Below are positions 12,481 to 23,897 of a DNA stretch of 64,000 bases, in pieces. Both the position numbers and the translations under genes were made by a program. The DNA is from Stratiolaelaps scimitus (taxonomy: Eukaryota > Arthropoda > Arachnida > Mesostigmata > Laelapidae), in the NCBI GenBank assembly GCA_019614645.1, contig JABWDB010000037.1, positions 2,324,001 through 2,388,000 of the forward strand, read 5' to 3'. The notes below the pieces were generated by a model. The model saw nothing but the letters and a program-made list of their open reading frames with translations. It ran no database searches and was not told the DNA's origin. Each line of letters begins with the position of its first letter. Within the stretch, counting starts at the first letter, position 1.

Positions 12481-12911
12481 CGTGACTGTGGTAGCTGTAT
12501 ATATTATATATATATGCCAGTCCGTCTTTAGTGGGATAGAGATTGGCGTTCTAAATTGAAATATGCTTCGTTACTTCTGATTGAACGTGGGCAATACGCG
12601 GGCTGCACTAAACGACCGCGTCATGACGAGCGTAAAGGGGATTAATAATCGAATGGATTTCGAAGGGAACAAACATCTCTATATTCATTATATTAGGGGG
12701 CGGGGGGTAATGGGGTGGTGTATAACAGAGGCTGTAATTAGTGTATCGAACCATTGCGTAGGCCGTATACGCTAGGGGTCAGTTAGATGGCGGTCTTCCG
12801 CTCTGCTGGCGAATAGCGAACGTCGTCAGGTAGAGACAGAAAGATAGAATTCGACTCGTTTGTGCTTCAAGATTTGCTCCTTTTCCACAAGGAAATGATC
12901 TTTCATTGGCC
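12481..12911. other. intergenic stretch, nothing recognised
   Basis: A+T-rich with a short TA run near 12,500. Nothing recognised. Confidence 0.4.
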
Positions 12912-12996
12912 GTGCAGAGGGCGCAGGTTCGAGTCCCGCTGCGTGATGACGACATATAAGAGAGCTTAAGCTTTGTGAAATTGCAGCTCGTTCGAC
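12912..12996 (+). repeat. SINE family A, 5'-truncated copy
   Basis: Starts at GCAGAGGGCGCAGG, has a perfect B box (GGTTCGAGTCC) at about 12,926-12,936, then GCTGCGTGATGACGACATAT, then AGAGAGCTTAAGC and AAATTGCAGCTCG. The missing 5' half is the usual sign of incomplete reverse transcription. Confidence 0.7.
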
Positions 12997-13054
12997 AAAC
13001 GTAGTTGTCATGGATTTCCTTTTCAAATTATTGCGGCACTAACAAGATGCCAAA

Positions 13055-13074
13055 ATATATATATATATATATAT
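13055..13074. repeat. (TA)n microsatellite
   Basis: A short uninterrupted TA run. Confidence 0.9.
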
Positions 13075-13485
13075 CAGAGGATGAACTTTTTAGCATTCAG
13101 GAACATTAGTTGCCTGTTCTATAAGCTGCATTACTCGGCGTTATCGATCTCCTGGAGGTGCCACGCTTGTTTTAGTCGAGTAACACCTACATGATCCCAT
13201 CACCGTTATCGGCAGGTTTAATCGTACCGTGTGCTCGCTTATGCTGGTTTGCAATTCGCCTCGGGTGCGAATCCCCAGCGAGAAACCGCAGTCCGAAGTG
13301 TCATGTCGTGAGCACAATATTGGCTGTAATTCTCAGGGTGAGAGTCGTCAGTATCCAGTTTGTTGCCGTTTCAGAGGTGAGGAGGGCGTCTTAATATGTT
13401 CGTGATCGATAGCCGTTATTATTATGCTAATACAGAGAACCTAGACAACGATTTGTTTACTAATCGTTGTAGAGGGAATAATAAT

Positions 13486-13511
13486 AAAAATTATTATTAT
13501 TATTATTATCG
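13486..13511. repeat. (TTA)n microsatellite
   Basis: A run of ATT/TTA units followed by a G-run. Confidence 0.85.
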
Positions 13512-13852
13512 AAGTAGAGGGGGGGGGCAACGTAAGTACGTGTTGTACATGTGTGCCTTTAGCAACCGATGCATGTTATAGATGCTGACGAGGGGAGTAG
13601 TTCATGCAAAGCATTATATAGAGATATGTAAAGCATAACGATAAATCATGTTCAAGTGGAGGATATCGAGGCGGGAGGGTAAAACTTACGTGAATCGAAT
13701 TTCGTTCACATCTGATCTATATCCGATAACGGAATCAGAAGTTTTTTTTTAGTGATCATTGACGAAGTTGTCGACCACCAACGGACGACTCATATTCAAA
13801 TGTATTGACTCAACCCCTGTTAGATATACCTCTCCGCTTAATAATAATTGTT

Positions 13853-14012
13853 TTTCGAGCTGACCCTCAGCTGTTCCCCTATCAGACAAGCCTCAGCTCT
13901 TAACCCTTTATTAGGTGTTACTATGAGAGGAGCTGTCGGGGGCCACCTTTGCTTATTTTTCTCTACCTTCCTCGTACCTGGCGAGACTCTTCAGATAAAG
14001 ACACCTCTCTGC
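13853..14012 (-). repeat. SINE family B, 3' part
   Basis: On the minus strand this carries the family B body (TTTATCTGAAG, then GCAAAGGTGGCCCCCGACAG) and the 3' end (TCTGATAGGGGAACAGCTGA, then GGGTCAGCTCGAAAAA). It matches the copy at 14,651 along its length apart from small gaps. The tRNA-like head is absent, so it is 5'-truncated. Confidence 0.7.
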
Positions 14013-14650
14013 TTGCTCAAACGTTTGTGACGGGGTCTATACACTGTGAGTACATCACGAGTACTAACGAGAACGACGAGAAGATTTGAATTGAGAATTG
14101 ATTCCAACTAAGTATCAAAAAGATTTTGCGGTTGCCCCATCGGTAACCGATCAACAACAATAGAGAATCATTGTTTCTGAGGAAATTATTTAATTGACGA
14201 TTGTTGGCGACAATGTTATTCATATAAACACGAGACAAAAGCTGCGTAAACTTGAGCAGATGCTAATTGGGAGCAATTCTACCGTATATTAAGCAACTTA
14301 AAATTGCACTTCCTCTAATTATACCACACGAAGCTTTACCTTATCGTTACGTAGATAAACGTGGTTGGGCAAGGGGTCCCACAAGGCACCATCACTCTCT
14401 ACCTATTATTCGAGTCGACCATGGTCATTTCGAGATCAATCAACGTTTTCTTTAACAGACAATCATTTCTATGTCGATAGCTCCTTCCGTTGGTAACTAT
14501 TTTAGGTAAGTTTAATTTAGCATTGCATCGGGATGTGCACGAAGATCACGACAATCGACATAGCCGAGCAAAGCTGAAAATGAAATTTAACAACTGGACA
14601 AGTCAAAATGGCGCCACTAATTTTGCAATCGTGCATCAACGCAAACTGTA
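14013..14650. other. A+T-rich stretch, nothing recognised
   Basis: No family match in any frame. Confidence 0.4.
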
Positions 14651-14918
14651 TTACTAATTACTTCTCAAGCTGATCCTCAGTGGTTTCCCTATCTGACAGG
14701 CCTCAGCCTTTAACCTTTAGGTATTACTATGAGGACCTGTCGGGGCCACCTTTGCTTATTCTCTGCCTTACTCGTGCCTGCCAAGAACCTTCAGATAAAG
14801 AAAGATGATAAAGAACTCCAAAGATTCTCCAAAGCGTCTGACAGGATTTGAACCCAACACACACGTGTCCCTCCGGTCTAGCAGTCAACGACGCTTACCA
14901 CTAGACCATCCAGGGGAC

Positions 14919-14925
<7 letters not shown>
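14651..14925 (-). repeat. SINE family B, full-length copy
   Basis: Minus strand, in order: a tRNA-like head with a perfect A box (TGGTCTAGTGG) and a perfect B box (GGTTCAAATCC) at about 14,844-14,854; then GAATCTTTGGAGTTCTTTATC; then a body with GCAAAGGTGGCCCCGACAGG; then a 3' end of GCCTGTCAGATAGGG and GATCAGCTTGAGA. The head resembles tRNA-Glu or tRNA-Asp at the D-arm. It is a pol III-type retroposon; the source tRNA is an inference. Confidence 0.75.

Positions 14926-14957
<32 letters not shown>
14922..14957. repeat. (TA)n microsatellite
   Basis: A TA run that abuts the tRNA end of the family B copy. Confidence 0.9.
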
Positions 14958-15145
14958 GGTGACGTTGAGCTATTGGAAACTTTGAGAATACTTTCCGGTG
15001 GTCCACACCGCAATGCTCACTGAGAGGATGTCGATTGAGCCCGGTATTGACTGGGACGACGGGTGTAGTGTTAACCTCACGATAGATGACAAGTTCTGCA
15101 AAACTATGAGGCCTCTGTGCGACCCTCTCACGTTTAGGTGTTTAA

Positions 15146-15198
15146 TGTCCCTCCGGTCTAGCAGTCAACGACGCTTACCTCTAGACCATCCAGGGGAC
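15146..15198 (-). repeat. Second copy of SINE B tRNA-like head
   Basis: 53 bp that match 14,866-14,918 with only one difference seen, in the same orientation and 280 bp away. It contains the A box (TGGTCTAGAGG here, one base off) but not the B box, so only the 5' part of the head is present. It was probably made by a local duplication that included the DNA between. Confidence 0.75.
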
Positions 15199-15221
15199 AA
15201 AATGTATTACCACCTGGTGTG

Positions 15222-15402
15222 CACTGATGAGCCACAGTGGCTTCAGATGTGTGCGCGGTCGAGCCGGTGGACTGGTGCTGGGTGCATTCGTGTGCGCCAA
15301 CTTCCTCTTCCTTCTGAAGTCGGAGGAGACGGACATAGGTGTTTCGAACAGACACGGGTTCGATTCCCACCCGTTGCTAATTTGCATTTTTGAAGGGGTC
15401 CG
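15222..15402 (+). repeat. SINE family C copy
   Basis: Carries GCATTCGTGTGCG, then GGAGGAGACGGACATAGGTG, a perfect B box (GGTTCGATTCC) at 15,357-15,367 and CACCCGTTGCTAATTTGC. The copy at 54,500 has the same blocks in the same order. The 3' tail seen in other copies (CAGTTGTACCGT...) is lost here. Confidence 0.6.
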
Positions 15403-16919
15403 AAGCAATGCAAAATACCAATCCCCTGGACTGAATTCAATTGTTTAAGAACGAGAGTCTTGCCCGAAATAATTTCGTTGTCTACGAGGCCGTGTGTCGT
15501 CTATAAGGTATACATTGTACGAAGGTATTTGTTGTGGTCAGCGCTGAGGAGCTCAGAGCGTAGCACCGTTGTTAGCGGTCGGGGTCTGGTGATACCTCAT
15601 GGCTCTTCTGCCCATTCAAATTCGAGTGTAGACACCACTATGATCATATCCCCTGCTCGAAACTGCGTTCACAAACGATACCGGCCGTACGCGAAACAGA
15701 TGACGATGAATGGTCAGGGATGATTGCGGCTTTAGTCTTCATTAGGCCGAGACCGGGTGTAAACAGGTCCAGCCGCGTTTTTGGTTTGCCACCACAGTGG
15801 CCGAGAACAGGCCACAGTTGGGCCTCTGTTCGAGGTCTCTGTATGCGTAGCGGACCCCCAGATCCCCCGGAAGCCGAAGTTGTCCGTTCAGCCAGCCAGC
15901 CAGCCCCAACTCCACAATTGCGGTATTAGTGATATCCGGCTTGATGTAGGCGGCGCCTACTTCGGGTAGCAGCATGAATAAGTGTAGCAGCTCCGGCTCT
16001 ATCTTTATATCTATCGACCGATATGTAATTAATAGCTACCGGTATACCAATAGCAGTAATAACGCTAATGATAATGACGCCTATTGCGTTCAATGTTGAT
16101 TGCTGCGTGCCACCCGACCGTCCGTAAGACTACTGCCCTGAGCTCGCCCGCTCCCATAGGCCCGCACCCCGTGGACCGCAGCGGCAATAACACCAACGGG
16201 TGAAGGCCAATGATGCTATTCCTGCTGTGGCTGACAGATATGTCCGACTTGAACTGCCCCTGCTCGATACCACCGGGTCACGATACCTAGTCGAAAAAAA
16301 AACAGATACACACATACACATGGATATATAGCTATCTACCAAATTACTTCTCGTCGAGGTGAGGTGTAATGAGGTGGGCCACACTTCGCTCATCTCACTC
16401 ATAAATGACCACATGCACTTCATTATTGCTGCTCGCTGCGTCGAGGTTCACCGAGATTATGTGGCGTCTACCTGCGTCCCGTGTACTCAGGAATATTTCG
16501 AAGGGATATCTTGGTTCCACAACCACCACCACCGTCATCACCAGCAGAAGCAGCTCGACACAGGTGGTCACAGAGGAGCTTGACACAAGTTTCCCTGGGT
16601 GACCTCACCCAGACGCTCGTGTATACGCGGCCACGCGAATAGTTCTTGGCTGCTTGCCTAGGTCGGCCGCGCGCGGCGAGCCCGATTTCAATTGCTTCCG
16701 ATTTCCAAGCAAACTATTAGTCTTTTTTTTCGCCACGTGTCTGGTGTGCTTTTAAATAATTATCATATTCGACCTGTAGACAGCGGTCTGTCAATATATT
16801 TATTGTTCATATTTAATACGCACGCGTATTTAATCTTTTTTTTGTTGTTGTTGTAAGTTTCGGTGAGACCTCGGGATGGGGTCTTTCGTCAGTGCGGTAC
16901 GCGGTGGTTGGAGGGTGGC
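15403..16919. other. intergenic stretch, nothing recognised
   Basis: Mixed composition. Frames near 16,130-16,602 overlap on both strands and match nothing. Confidence 0.4.
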
Positions 16920-16964
16920 TAATTGCAGTTCATTTAATAATAAACCACCAAAACCTTTACCTCA
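16920..16964 (+). repeat. SINE family A tail fragment
   Basis: AATTGCAGTTCATTTAATAA followed by TAAACCACCAAAACC, the 3' terminus of family A and of the LINE tail, with nothing of the head. Confidence 0.55.
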
Positions 16965-19431
16965 ATTTAAGGTGTCTATGCTAGGCAGTAGAGCCTTGGG
17001 CATTGGGTAGTTTCCAAATCATCACGATTGAACGTGTCTTTTTGCTTCGCCAACGAAAACCAGCCAAAATGTTTATTATTACAGTGTGATTATGAGGATA
17101 ATTAATTTCCACCCAGCTAGACTTAGCAAAAATATCAACCTATATATTAACGTAGTGCTTCGAATGAAATACGATTTTAACATTGGCTGATGTTTGTTGA
17201 CGGTGAATTACGAATAACGGTGGTGACCAAGAGGGACGTCGAGAATTCTCTGTATTAAAAATTCTACATAATTAGCTCCGATACATCCAACATACTCCTC
17301 ACCTTACCTAATCCCATTTAACTAGTCACGCTCGTCATCTTCAAAGGATCTCTAATCGACTGCTAAAGAAATTCGATGTAATTGTTTTTTGCCTTCTAAC
17401 CCACAACGAACTCGTGTCGCCGATAGTCACGCTTGGCTTGCTCAACTTAAAGTTCAAGCCATATCAAGTGGCCTGACGCACTGTGAACATATGAGTGGTA
17501 TTGCTGTTGAAATAACCTTTATCATCGTACAATGGCTAATCTGCTTGGAGTAATGTTCACACATGTTTGAGCTGGCTTAAATCTACCAGCAGCAGTGTCC
17601 GGGGTCCGTCAGACCCCCACACAACGCCTACCATACGCTCTGAGCAGAATCAGTCATAGCGCGGTGCGAGGCTAGGTTTAGACGCGGCCGGGGAATCCGG
17701 ATTTTTCCCTGAGTAGAGTTGTGTGTGTGATCTGGTTGGTGCTGGGCTGTGCTAGAGCCGTATATTGAAGGTGCAGCTACACAGAGTCGGCAGCAGCAGC
17801 AGCAGCAGCAGTAGCAAATGTAAAATCAATATGGTGATGGCGTGAGAGTCCGCTATCAGACACAAAGCATCAGGAGCACCCACGTCTCTCACGGCGCGAC
17901 GGTCGGCGGTAGCAGCGTGGGATGGACAGCGGGGGGGGGGGGTAGTGCATAAAGCGAACGGACGATGCTGGGGTTCTCGGGGGCCGCCACAGTCCCCCCG
18001 CGATGGTATCGCCGCTACGTCGCCATTGAAGAGAATGGAGGCAGACGAGTGAGGTATGGGTTTTACACAGCGGCTCGGCGGGTGAAAGGGGGGTATACGG
18101 AGCTGGTATGGGGTGGCATTCCGTCTGGGGGTGAGTCTCCCTGCCGGACCCCGACCGGTCGACCAACAAAGCAGGTAGTCGGGGGCATTGACTACAACGA
18201 CCACATACAATAATCAGCCCTCTCATAGACATACTTTGCCTCGCCCAATGAAGTACGCAGTGCAATCTCAGCGCAATTCCCAGTGGCCCCATCAAATCAT
18301 TACCGTCTCGTCTCAGAGAGTTACATACGACAGCGAAACAGCAAAATGGAACGGAACTGAGGAGCGAGCGAGCGAGAGAGAGGAGAGTGAGTCGTATATA
18401 TGGGGTGTATTTATAGGAAGGGCCTATGGATGCTAGCTACGCCAGTGGTTACGCCTGCTACGAACCCTGTAGCGATTGTCAACGCAACTACGAATACTAT
18501 GCTAAATACCCAACGAGATAATGTAGCAAAGAGCACATCAGCTACCTGCTATGATTATTCGCACTGTTCCTCTCTCTCTCTCTCGCTCACCGCGTGAAGT
18601 ATAGTCATTGTTGACATCCACCAGTGCGTTGAGTATGATAGCCTCAACTACCGAATCTCGTTCGGACTGCCGAACGTCTGAGTGCGTCAGAGCTCAGAGC
18701 CATTCGACTTGATCCGGAACAAGTTGTCCGAACGGGTCGGGTGAACACGGCAAGCAGTAATCCTTGTGAAAGGAATCAATGCGGCGTGTGCGGGTTATAG
18801 TCGCGCGTGTGTTGAAACAACGAAGTAACGTGGCAGACCAAACAAACTAAGTCCTTCGGTCGTACCAGACGCGTTAAAACCTTGCATTAGCGGAAACTAT
18901 AATCAAAAGGAAAATGAGAATTTTGAAAACCTTGCCTAGGTGTTGATTCGTCTTTTTTTATCATCGTTGTTGCTATAGGCAGTGCTTCCCGAGAGGTCGC
19001 GAGTTCAAATTGGCTGTGACCCCACAGACGCGATGCGAGTCCGCAGCTAGCTTATGTATTTACATTAAACATACATTCACAGTCAAATACATAATCAACC
19101 CTGTTTACGGCAGGAACATAGAATGCTGACTAAGCTATCGGAACACAAAATCCTGAACCACGCGAAAAATCGCCACCCGACCCTAAACCCTTCTTTACCG
19201 TCGTAAGAGTTAATACCTGTCGGAGATAATGTCTGTCGTGAATAATTAAAAGGCATATGAGTATTTAGAGGCTATCGACAGCGCAGCACGGTTCGAAATA
19301 TTAACTGGCAACTATTAATGACGATATTAACAAAATTATCATTTGGCGCAATGATTATATAGCAGTTGATTCATCTTGCAAAGATTTCCAGAGCGAGGTT
19401 TCTCTGAACACAGCCGTATGCCATCGTCCAC
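16965..19431. other. intergenic stretch, G+C-richer at 17,570-18,600
   Basis: Contains a (CAG)n run at 17,789-17,811, a G-run near 17,932 and a CT run near 18,570. At 19,000-19,030 and again at 41,026-41,045 the string CGAGTTCAAATTGG occurs, which could be a B-box-like relic. No coding exon recognised. Confidence 0.4.
17789..17811. repeat. (CAG)n microsatellite
   Basis: Seven to eight CAG units. Confidence 0.85.
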
Positions 19432-19444
19432 GTTCAGCTGTAAG

Positions 19445-19520
19445 CTTATTTTTAGCAGAGGATTGACCTCGAGAATCCATGTTCTACCCGCTCTGCCGAG
19501 TGAGCTAATGAGACAACTCG
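19445..19520 (-). repeat. tRNA-like relic
   Basis: The minus strand reads TTAGCTCACTCGGCAGAGCG, a close match to a tRNA D-arm with stem GCTC/GAGC. A possible T-arm (GAGG-TCAAT-CCTC) lies about 30 bases later. The anticodon arm does not form and the T-loop is short, so this is a tRNA pseudogene or SINE head. Confidence 0.35.
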
Positions 19521-20594
19521 GCTCACCTAATCACGATTGGGGAGCATCGTACTTTGACTAGAACCGTATTCAGCCCACTCATGATTAGTCTCATAGAAAT
19601 TATCGTACGGTGATCAACCTTCGCTCGTCAACATCTCCAATAGGCTGCTAATTTGTTTGTAGAATTTCTCTAACAAATAAGAAGACTATAATAAGGTTAT
19701 TGAATATCGCTCTCCTGGTTAGAATCCCCCTCTCCCCGTCGAGCATCGAAAACCCGGGCCATACTTGTACGAGCCATGAAGCCAGATACTCACTCAATCA
19801 CTCGATCAATCAACCACCCATCGAATTCTATGGGCCGCAGTACATCGTCATCCTAGTGTTGTTGCTTCTACCGATGAGCATAGCAGAAATTCAGCCTTCA
19901 GCGACGCTGCCCTTCGATGTTGACGAACACCAAAAAGCTCGGGAGTGATTCACGTAACAAACGAACGTGTAACCAAACGAATGCTTAAGACAAAAGCCCT
20001 TGTTCACGTATACGGTACACGTTGTCTACCCATTATACTATCGTAGGTAGCGTATGTCAGGCTGAAATTCGCATTTGACAGCCACTTTGTCGACAATACG
20101 ACGCTGAGCAGTTTAGACGAACTGCGCGAATTGAATATTCCTCCATGCGGTCATAGCTATCCATTGAGAATAGTCAGCACAGCATTATTATGTACACAAT
20201 GGCGGACTGAGACCTGTGCATTCGGCGTGAAGCCGTCAAATAGAACGTGATGACTTTCAACTTTAGCAATAAGACTTTAAGAGCCATGAGTCGGCTTGGC
20301 GTCATTTGGTCACAAATCCTAACATGGGGCCAGCCTGTGTCCAGTCTGAATGCATGTGGGTGTATGCAGTTGGCACCGAGCCACATTGATCAGTTGCACG
20401 CTTTTCTTGCGTTTGAAAATTTGCACTTCGTATAACCGGGAATCCGACTCGAAGGGGGTGGGAATAGCGTTGTAACAAGAAGATTTTGCTTAGCCGTAGA
20501 TGTACCGAATCTCGCGTTTTGATGCAGAGAAATAAATTTTCAAAATGGCGGAGGGCGGATTGTGCTTAATATGAGTTTCATTTACAAATAGCTT
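19521..20594. other. intergenic stretch, nothing recognised
   Basis: Ordinary DNA with short frames only. Confidence 0.4.
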
Positions 20595-20627
20595 ATGGTA
20601 GACCCCTTCCTGGAAGGGGTCTACCAT
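20595..20627. repeat. 33-bp perfect palindrome
   Basis: ATGGTAGACCCCTTCC at 20,595-20,610, one base, then its exact reverse complement at 20,612-20,627. It lies just 5' of a family D repeat copy. A perfect 16-bp inverted repeat with a single-base centre is unlikely by chance. Confidence 0.95.
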
Positions 20628-20628
20628 G

Positions 20629-20830
20629 GGCTGATCCGCGCCACCGGGGTAGGCGCGCAGGATCTTTTCTTCTGCAACGCCTGTCCCTCGCTGTGCAGAG
20701 GGGCAATGCCATCGCCTTCCTCGGGACAATGTCGGCCTCAGCCCCGGTCCCCATCTAATCGCCCCCCAATAATTCCTAGAAATAATTTCTAATTATTGTA
20801 TGTTTGAATAAATGTAATATTTTACAAATA
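20629..20830 (+). repeat. Repeat family D (retroelement 3' end)
   Basis: A G+C-rich block with CCTCGGGACAATGTCGGCC, then AATTCCTAGAAATAATTTCT, AATTATTGTATGTTTGAATA and AATGTAATA. The same blocks occur in reverse at 55,488-55,590, and the last part at 51,143-51,180. The AATAAA-like end suggests the 3' end of a LINE or similar element; no coding part was recognised. Confidence 0.55.
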
Positions 20831-20989
20831 TCAGTTATATCTGACATCTCTTAGCTATAGAGATAAAGCAGAGAATGAAAAAATTTGTTAAACCCGAAAT
20901 GTCCATGAAATTTTAAACGCTCTTAGATTACGTGAGCATTTGAAAATATCAGTTAAACCTGTACTAGCTGCGCCTGCTGTACGAACTTA

Positions 20990-21170
20990 TTGACAATAGG
21001 ACAAGCTATCCCTAGAGAGTGGCGTATTCCTTGGCAGGCCTAAGGGTGCGTCGACCATCGCGTCCTTCCAGGACAAAGCCGATCGAAGACACTTGCTCAA
21101 CTATCGACTGATCTCTCTCTCTCTTGGAGACCGTTTATCCAAGGTCATAGATGAACAGTTGGTAAATGGC
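20990..21170 (+). pseudogene. LINE reverse transcriptase fragment (finger region)
   Basis: In one frame, 21,072-21,170 reads as a peptide with HLLNYRLISLSLGDRLSKVI, a clear likeness of the NYRPISL...KI(L/I)E segment at the start of non-LTR reverse transcriptases. WR-containing sequence just upstream (about 21,015-21,030) fits the preceding motif. No start, no downstream catalytic motifs and an early stop show that it is an old fragment. It may belong to the same family as the LINE at 24,949. Confidence 0.6.
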
Positions 21171-21489
21171 AACACTTGAGAAATAATTGAAGTCAAATAA
21201 TTTTTGCACTGTATCTCATGTTAGTCGTGCGTTTTCGATATGTTACGGATTATCACAGTCCCGAAGGAAGGCAACAACTTTGTACAACTTCGTATAGTTG
21301 AGCTCATTCAAAGTGATGCACCCTGTTTGGTGTCATTTCTCTTGTTAGTAGACCCCCGCATAGCTTCCCGTCGCTTGACATCCTAAGCAGAGACGATCTG
21401 GGCACACTATGGCGACATCAACTCATTCTGTATCCTCGATTGTTGCTTTCAAAATGTCAAAAGGCCGTCATCCGTTTAAAAATAAAGGG
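21171..21489. other. intergenic stretch, possible LINE remnant
   Basis: Follows the reverse transcriptase fragment. No further motif could be placed. Confidence 0.3.
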
Positions 21490-21640
21490 AAGGGTTTATT
21501 GGTTTATTAAAGGAACTGCAATTTTTCAATGCTTAAGCTCTCTCATATGTCAACACCAGGTCGAGGGACAACTCGAACCTGCGGCCTCCGGCCCTCCATA
21601 GCCCGAGAGCCTTAGCTGCCCAAGCCATCGTTCTGTCGTT
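21490..21640 (-). repeat. SINE family A, near full-length copy
   Basis: Minus strand: head with GGCTTGGGCAGCTAAGGC, then a B-box-like GGTTCGAGTTG (the final CC changed), a diverged linker, CATATGAGAGAGCTTAAGC, TTGCAGTTCCTTTAATAA and ACCAATAAACCC. The tail matches the LINE tail at 59,884. Confidence 0.75.
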
Positions 21641-22722
21641 GGGCACCATATAGGCATTGCCATTTTCTGTCGACGCGCCGGCGACAAGATCGGCGCGTAG
21701 ATTGGCTAACCCCGCTATGATATTGGCCGTGAATAATGATTGGCCCCCGCAAGCGGCGCCGGTATATTCTCGCTTACCGCCGTCGTCTGCTGCCAGTCTC
21801 GCGGGAGTTCACTTGTTAACGAGATTCGATCACCCTGCCCAATGGAGGGCTTTGTCGGTTTGAGCACGGCAACTTGCATTTTTTAATAAGCAGCAGTAAA
21901 TGCAATTATAATGTATAGGTGTCGGCGACAATTGTATCACTCGCTGAACGTCATATACACGCCTCCTCTATATAAATCCTTAGTCGAATATGCATATATA
22001 ATATTTACGTTAGGGAAAATATCATAATCATTTTGCGACGCTTTTAAGTTTATATACTTAACCTCGTATAAGCGCTTACACAATCACGTCAACAATCTAT
22101 AGGCTGCCTATACACATAGCTACTGAATATTCTCAATATATATATATATATTGCAGACTACCTGCTATATGTCACGCTTATACAATAACGAATGTTAATA
22201 TTATATATTTCATCTATTTATTATTTTATCTATTATTTTCCTGAGAACTGAACCGTTGAAAAGCACAGTTCCGAGAATAAACTGCTATTCGAATTGACGC
22301 AAGTCTTGGCTGCGCAAGATTCGAGTGTTAATATATCTATTTGTTATTGACATGTTTTCCTGTCGAAATTATTGTAGCAGGTTGTTGTCGCGACTAAACG
22401 AACCTCTTGCTGCACCACGGAGAAGGATTTCCCGTAACTGGCGTCCGGCGCTTTTATGAGTAGAAAATCGATTTCGAACACATCATAGTTCTTTAATATT
22501 CTACCAATCTGCAACTGTAGTTTCATGGGTCGGATACAAATGTAGAATACTTTGGTTTCTCGACGTGCAGATTTGAAAGGCGAAAATGTTCCATTTCGGA
22601 GCATCAATTTGTATTATAGTAAAACTCGTGCTGCTAGTTTTCGGGGGACGCATTCTGCTGTACAAATATACCATGTAACATTTATTTAAGTTAAACAAAA
22701 TGAAGATATACAATAATTGTAT
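21641..22722. other. A+T-rich stretch with one LINE tail trace
   Basis: At 22,239-22,281 the string GAGAACTGAACCGTTGAAAA followed by GCACAGTTCCGAGAATAAAC is a diverged LINE tail. The rest shows nothing. Confidence 0.45.
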
Positions 22723-22841
22723 AACTTACCACGTAAGTTGGTTTACCTTTATGCCTTTAAGGTAAACTCTTTTTTTTAACAATTAATTAATTAATAACCT
22801 TTTTTTTACAATTCTTTGACTAACTATAAGTCAAAGAATTG
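22723..22841. repeat. Cluster of three hairpins with T-runs
   Basis: Three perfect inverted repeats in a row: AACTTAC/GTAAGTT (22,723-22,739, 3-base loop), GTTTACCTT/AAGGTAAAC (22,741-22,767, 9-base loop) and CAATTCTTTGACT/AGTCAAAGAATTG (22,809-22,841, 7-base loop). T-runs lie at about 22,770-22,777 and 22,800-22,807. No protein frame spans it. It could be a small structured RNA, a non-autonomous DNA transposon end or a recombination scar. Confidence 0.85.
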
Positions 22842-23849
22842 CATTCGATCATAGACTACTCATATGAGTTTGTTAATTGAAAACGTGGGGTAATTAGGAG
22901 ACTTTAGAGAACTAGCATCTCGTTTAATGTTTTATTCCCAAAAGAATCTTTGGGCGGGATCCCCACTTTTGCCAAACGAACTAAAGATCCGCAGAGCTCA
23001 CCTAATCCAGTTATATATATATATATATATATATACATACACCTACATACGTGTCAATGTGTATCTATGCATCTAGATGGCGGCATAAAGGCGTCTCGAC
23101 CTGGTAGAACGTTCCATCGTGGTTCCAACGCACCTCAACTACTGGTTCATGTACGGGTGCGCTGTGTGAGTCGCTGGACTCCGGTTACTCTGCCCGGATA
23201 AAGCTTGATTACCAAGGTTTAGTCAACTGACAGGAGTTGTTCGGTCCATACCGACCAGGTGGCCCGACACGGCCCGTTCGGCCTGTCCGCGCAGCCTACC
23301 GTAGGAAGCCTGTCCTGGTCAACTAGGCAAATACACCGTCGTAAGACGACGAAACCAGACGGGATCATTGCAGCATAAACTACAGTGACTGCTGCCATTA
23401 TAGTTTATCTAGCTGCAGCGTCTCTCCGGTCAGAACAGTCAGAACAGTCAGCCTATCAGTCGTCTTAACTGTGGCTATGATGATCACGAAAACGTTGGGG
23501 CATCGCTATTAATAATAATAAATATTACGGCCCAGCCAATTAACTATCGCGGACATCACAGATCATTCGAGGCATGTCAACCAGCTCGTCGACCCCGCAA
23601 CGCCTGTCCAACGAGGCCGGTGCACGGCAATTCACTAAGTTGCCCATTCCGCAGGGGCAATGCATAGTACTGCTCAACTGCTTCCCTCAAACGATTGTAT
23701 ATGTTGAGACCCACAGCCATGGTCAATCGAAATCATTGGTCGAGTTATTCCAAAGGAAATACTAAATGGTGGTAGCCAAATGGCAATAGCCAAACGAGGT
23801 GCAATCAACCTTTTTACTTTTTTTTACAACCTTTTTACTTTTTTTTTTA
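22842..23849. other. intergenic stretch with (TA)n and a short tandem duplication
   Basis: (TA)n at 23,012-23,034. At about 23,808-23,849 the unit CAACCTTTTTACTTTTTTTT is repeated twice in tandem. No gene recognised. Confidence 0.45.
23012..23034. repeat. (TA)n microsatellite
   Basis: An uninterrupted TA run. Confidence 0.9.
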
Positions 23850-23897
23850 CCGAGAACTTAAGCATATGTACGTATATTGCAGTTCCGAGAATAAACA
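23850..23897 (+). repeat. LINE 3' tail fragment
   Basis: CCGAGAACTTAAGCATATG, then ATTGCAGTTCCGAGAATAAA. This is the shared LINE tail, here directly downstream of the T-rich tandem duplication. Confidence 0.6.

Larger units (their letters stand above)
12997..13852. other. A+T-rich stretch with microsatellites
   Basis: (TA)n at 13,055-13,074 and an ATT-type run at 13,486-13,511. No gene recognised. Confidence 0.45.
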
